Source: an uncultured Candidatus Pelagibacter sp. (GTDB lineage: Bacteria; Pseudomonadota; Alphaproteobacteria; Pelagibacterales; Pelagibacteraceae). From it: a stretch of DNA of 14,895 bases. Both the position numbers and the translations under genes were made by a program. This document shows positions 14,036-14,895 of this stretch, piece after piece. A model generated the notes under the pieces. That model did no database searches and had not been told where the DNA came from. It saw only the letters and a program-made list of their open reading frames with translations. The stretch lies in assembly GCA_913043015.1 (NCBI GenBank), contig CAJWKX010000011.1, positions 1 through 14,895 on the forward strand. The letters are read 5' to 3'. Every line of letters starts with the position of its first letter. Within the stretch, counting starts at the first letter, position 1.

Positions 14036-14895
14036 AGACAATCTTAAAAAAATCTTAATCGTTGATTTTGGATCTCAATTTACGCAACTTATTGCAAGAA
14101 GGACAAGAGAGTTAGGAGTCTATTCAAAAATTATCAGCCACAAAAAAATTAAAAATTTAAAAAAAATAAAAAAAAATGTTCAAGGGTTGGTTTTATCAGG
14201 CGGTCCATTAAATGTTTATGAAAATAAAAAAGTAAATTTTAATAAAAAATTACTAAGTTTAGATATTCCTGTTCTGGGTATTTGTTTTGGACACCAAATT
14301 ATTTCTAAAGAATTTGGCGGTAAAGTGAAAAAATCTGAGTTTAGAGAATTTGGTTTAGCAAAAATTAAAAAAATAAATAATAGCATTTTAACCAAGAATT
14401 TTTTTAATAAAAAAGGATACAGCAATGTTTGGATGAGTCATGCAGATCAAGTTTCAAAACTTCCTAAAGGATTCAAAGTTATTGCATCAAGCGAAAACTC
14501 AAAACTAACAATAATAGAAAATGTTAGCAAAAAAATGTATGGAATACAATTTCATCCTGAAGTAACCCACACCCAAAAAGGAAAAACCATTTTAAGAAAT
14601 TTCATTTTTTCAATTAGCAAGATGAAGAAAAATTGGTCATCTAAACAACAAAAACAAAAATTAATTCAAGAAGTTAGAGGTCAAGTTGGAAATTCTAAAG
14701 TTATTTGCGCTTTATCAGGCGGTGTAGATAGTAGTGTTGTTGCCAAGCTTATATATGAAGCTATAGGTAAAAAACTAACATGTATTTTTGTAAATACGGG
14801 TTTGCTTAGAAAAGATGAAGAAATTCAAGTAGTAAACACCTTTAAGAAAAGATTTAAAATGAATCTCATTTATGTGAATGCAAAAAATATTTTTC
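14025..14895 (+). CDS. guaA: GMP synthase (glutamine-hydrolysing), N-terminal 290 residues
   Basis: GuaA aminates XMP to GMP using ATP and ammonia from glutamine. The frame is open to the right edge, so the C-terminal dimerisation domain and part of the ATPase domain are missing. Seen: class I amidotransferase domain with [14 protein letters not shown], catalytic Cys87 in GICFGHQ, and His177/Glu179 in FHPEV; then the PP-loop ATP pyrophosphatase motif SGGVDSS (231-237) and NTGLLRKDE. The ATG at 14025 lies within the end of the TPR-like gene (11-nt overlap). With guaB just upstream this completes the IMP to GMP route in one transcript. Confidence 0.97.
   Translation, partial: MSLEDNLKKILIVDFGSQFTQLIARRTRELGVYSKIISHKKIKNLKKIKKNVQGLVLSGGPLNVYENKKVNFNKKLLSLDIPVLGICFGHQIISKEFGGKVKKSEFREFGLAKIKKINNSILTKNFFNKKGYSNVWMSHADQVSKLPKGFKVIASSENSKLTIIENVSKKMYGIQFHPEVTHTQKGKTILRNFIFSISKMKKNWSSKQQKQKLIQEVRGQVGNSKVICALSGGVDSSVVAKLIYEAIGKKLTCIFVNTGLLRKDEEIQVVNTFKKRFKMNLIYVNAKNIF

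Overview
The window looks like a piece of a streamlined, very AT-rich alphaproteobacterial genome, most likely SAR11/Pelagibacterales. That placement is inferred from strongly A/T-biased codons, near-absent intergenic space, overlapping stop/start junctions, the alphaproteobacterial SOS operator GAAC-N7-GAAC, a short-form phosphatidylserine decarboxylase and a eukaryote-like NADP isocitrate dehydrogenase. I see no rRNA, tRNA, CRISPR array, insertion sequence or integrase.

Layout. (1) 1-806, minus strand: a GFA-family zinc protein followed 8 nt later by a P-loop kinase of the D-glycerate 3-kinase type that runs off the left edge. (2) 807-1018: a divergent control region with a -10 for the minus-strand pair, one perfect DnaA box, a 9-bp direct repeat, and a -35/-10 promoter followed at once by a perfect SOS box. 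(3) 1019-4255, plus strand: umuD-umuC (error-prone polymerase V), two unannotated small basic ORFs, and a TolC-family outer-membrane channel. The small ORFs and tolC are chained by ATGA overlaps. (4) 4256-5528: recA with its own -10, an SOS-like box sharing most of a 25-bp block with the umuD box, and a strong intrinsic terminator. (5) 5576-9448: alaS (plus) and icd (minus), convergent and overlapping by 9 bp. (6) 9449-9524: a 76-bp divergent promoter region with an inverted repeat. (7) 9525-14895, plus strand: a compact run psd, pssA, a GT8-like glycosyltransferase, rlmE (TTG start), guaB, a small exported TPR-like protein and guaA (cut by the right edge). Spacings are -11 to +39 nt.

How the genes work together. 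The left half is a DNA-damage module: recA and umuDC carry nearly the same operator, so RecA activation would both induce UmuD and trigger its self-cleavage. The right half couples phosphatidylethanolamine synthesis (PssA makes phosphatidylserine, Psd decarboxylates it) to rRNA modification and to the two steps from IMP to GMP (GuaB then GuaA). The most unusual points are an IMP dehydrogenase with no CBS/Bateman domain, a UmuD with a shortened N-terminal arm and an Ala-Gly cleavage site, the hidden small ORFs between umuC and tolC, and the exported TPR-like gene wedged by overlaps between guaB and guaA.
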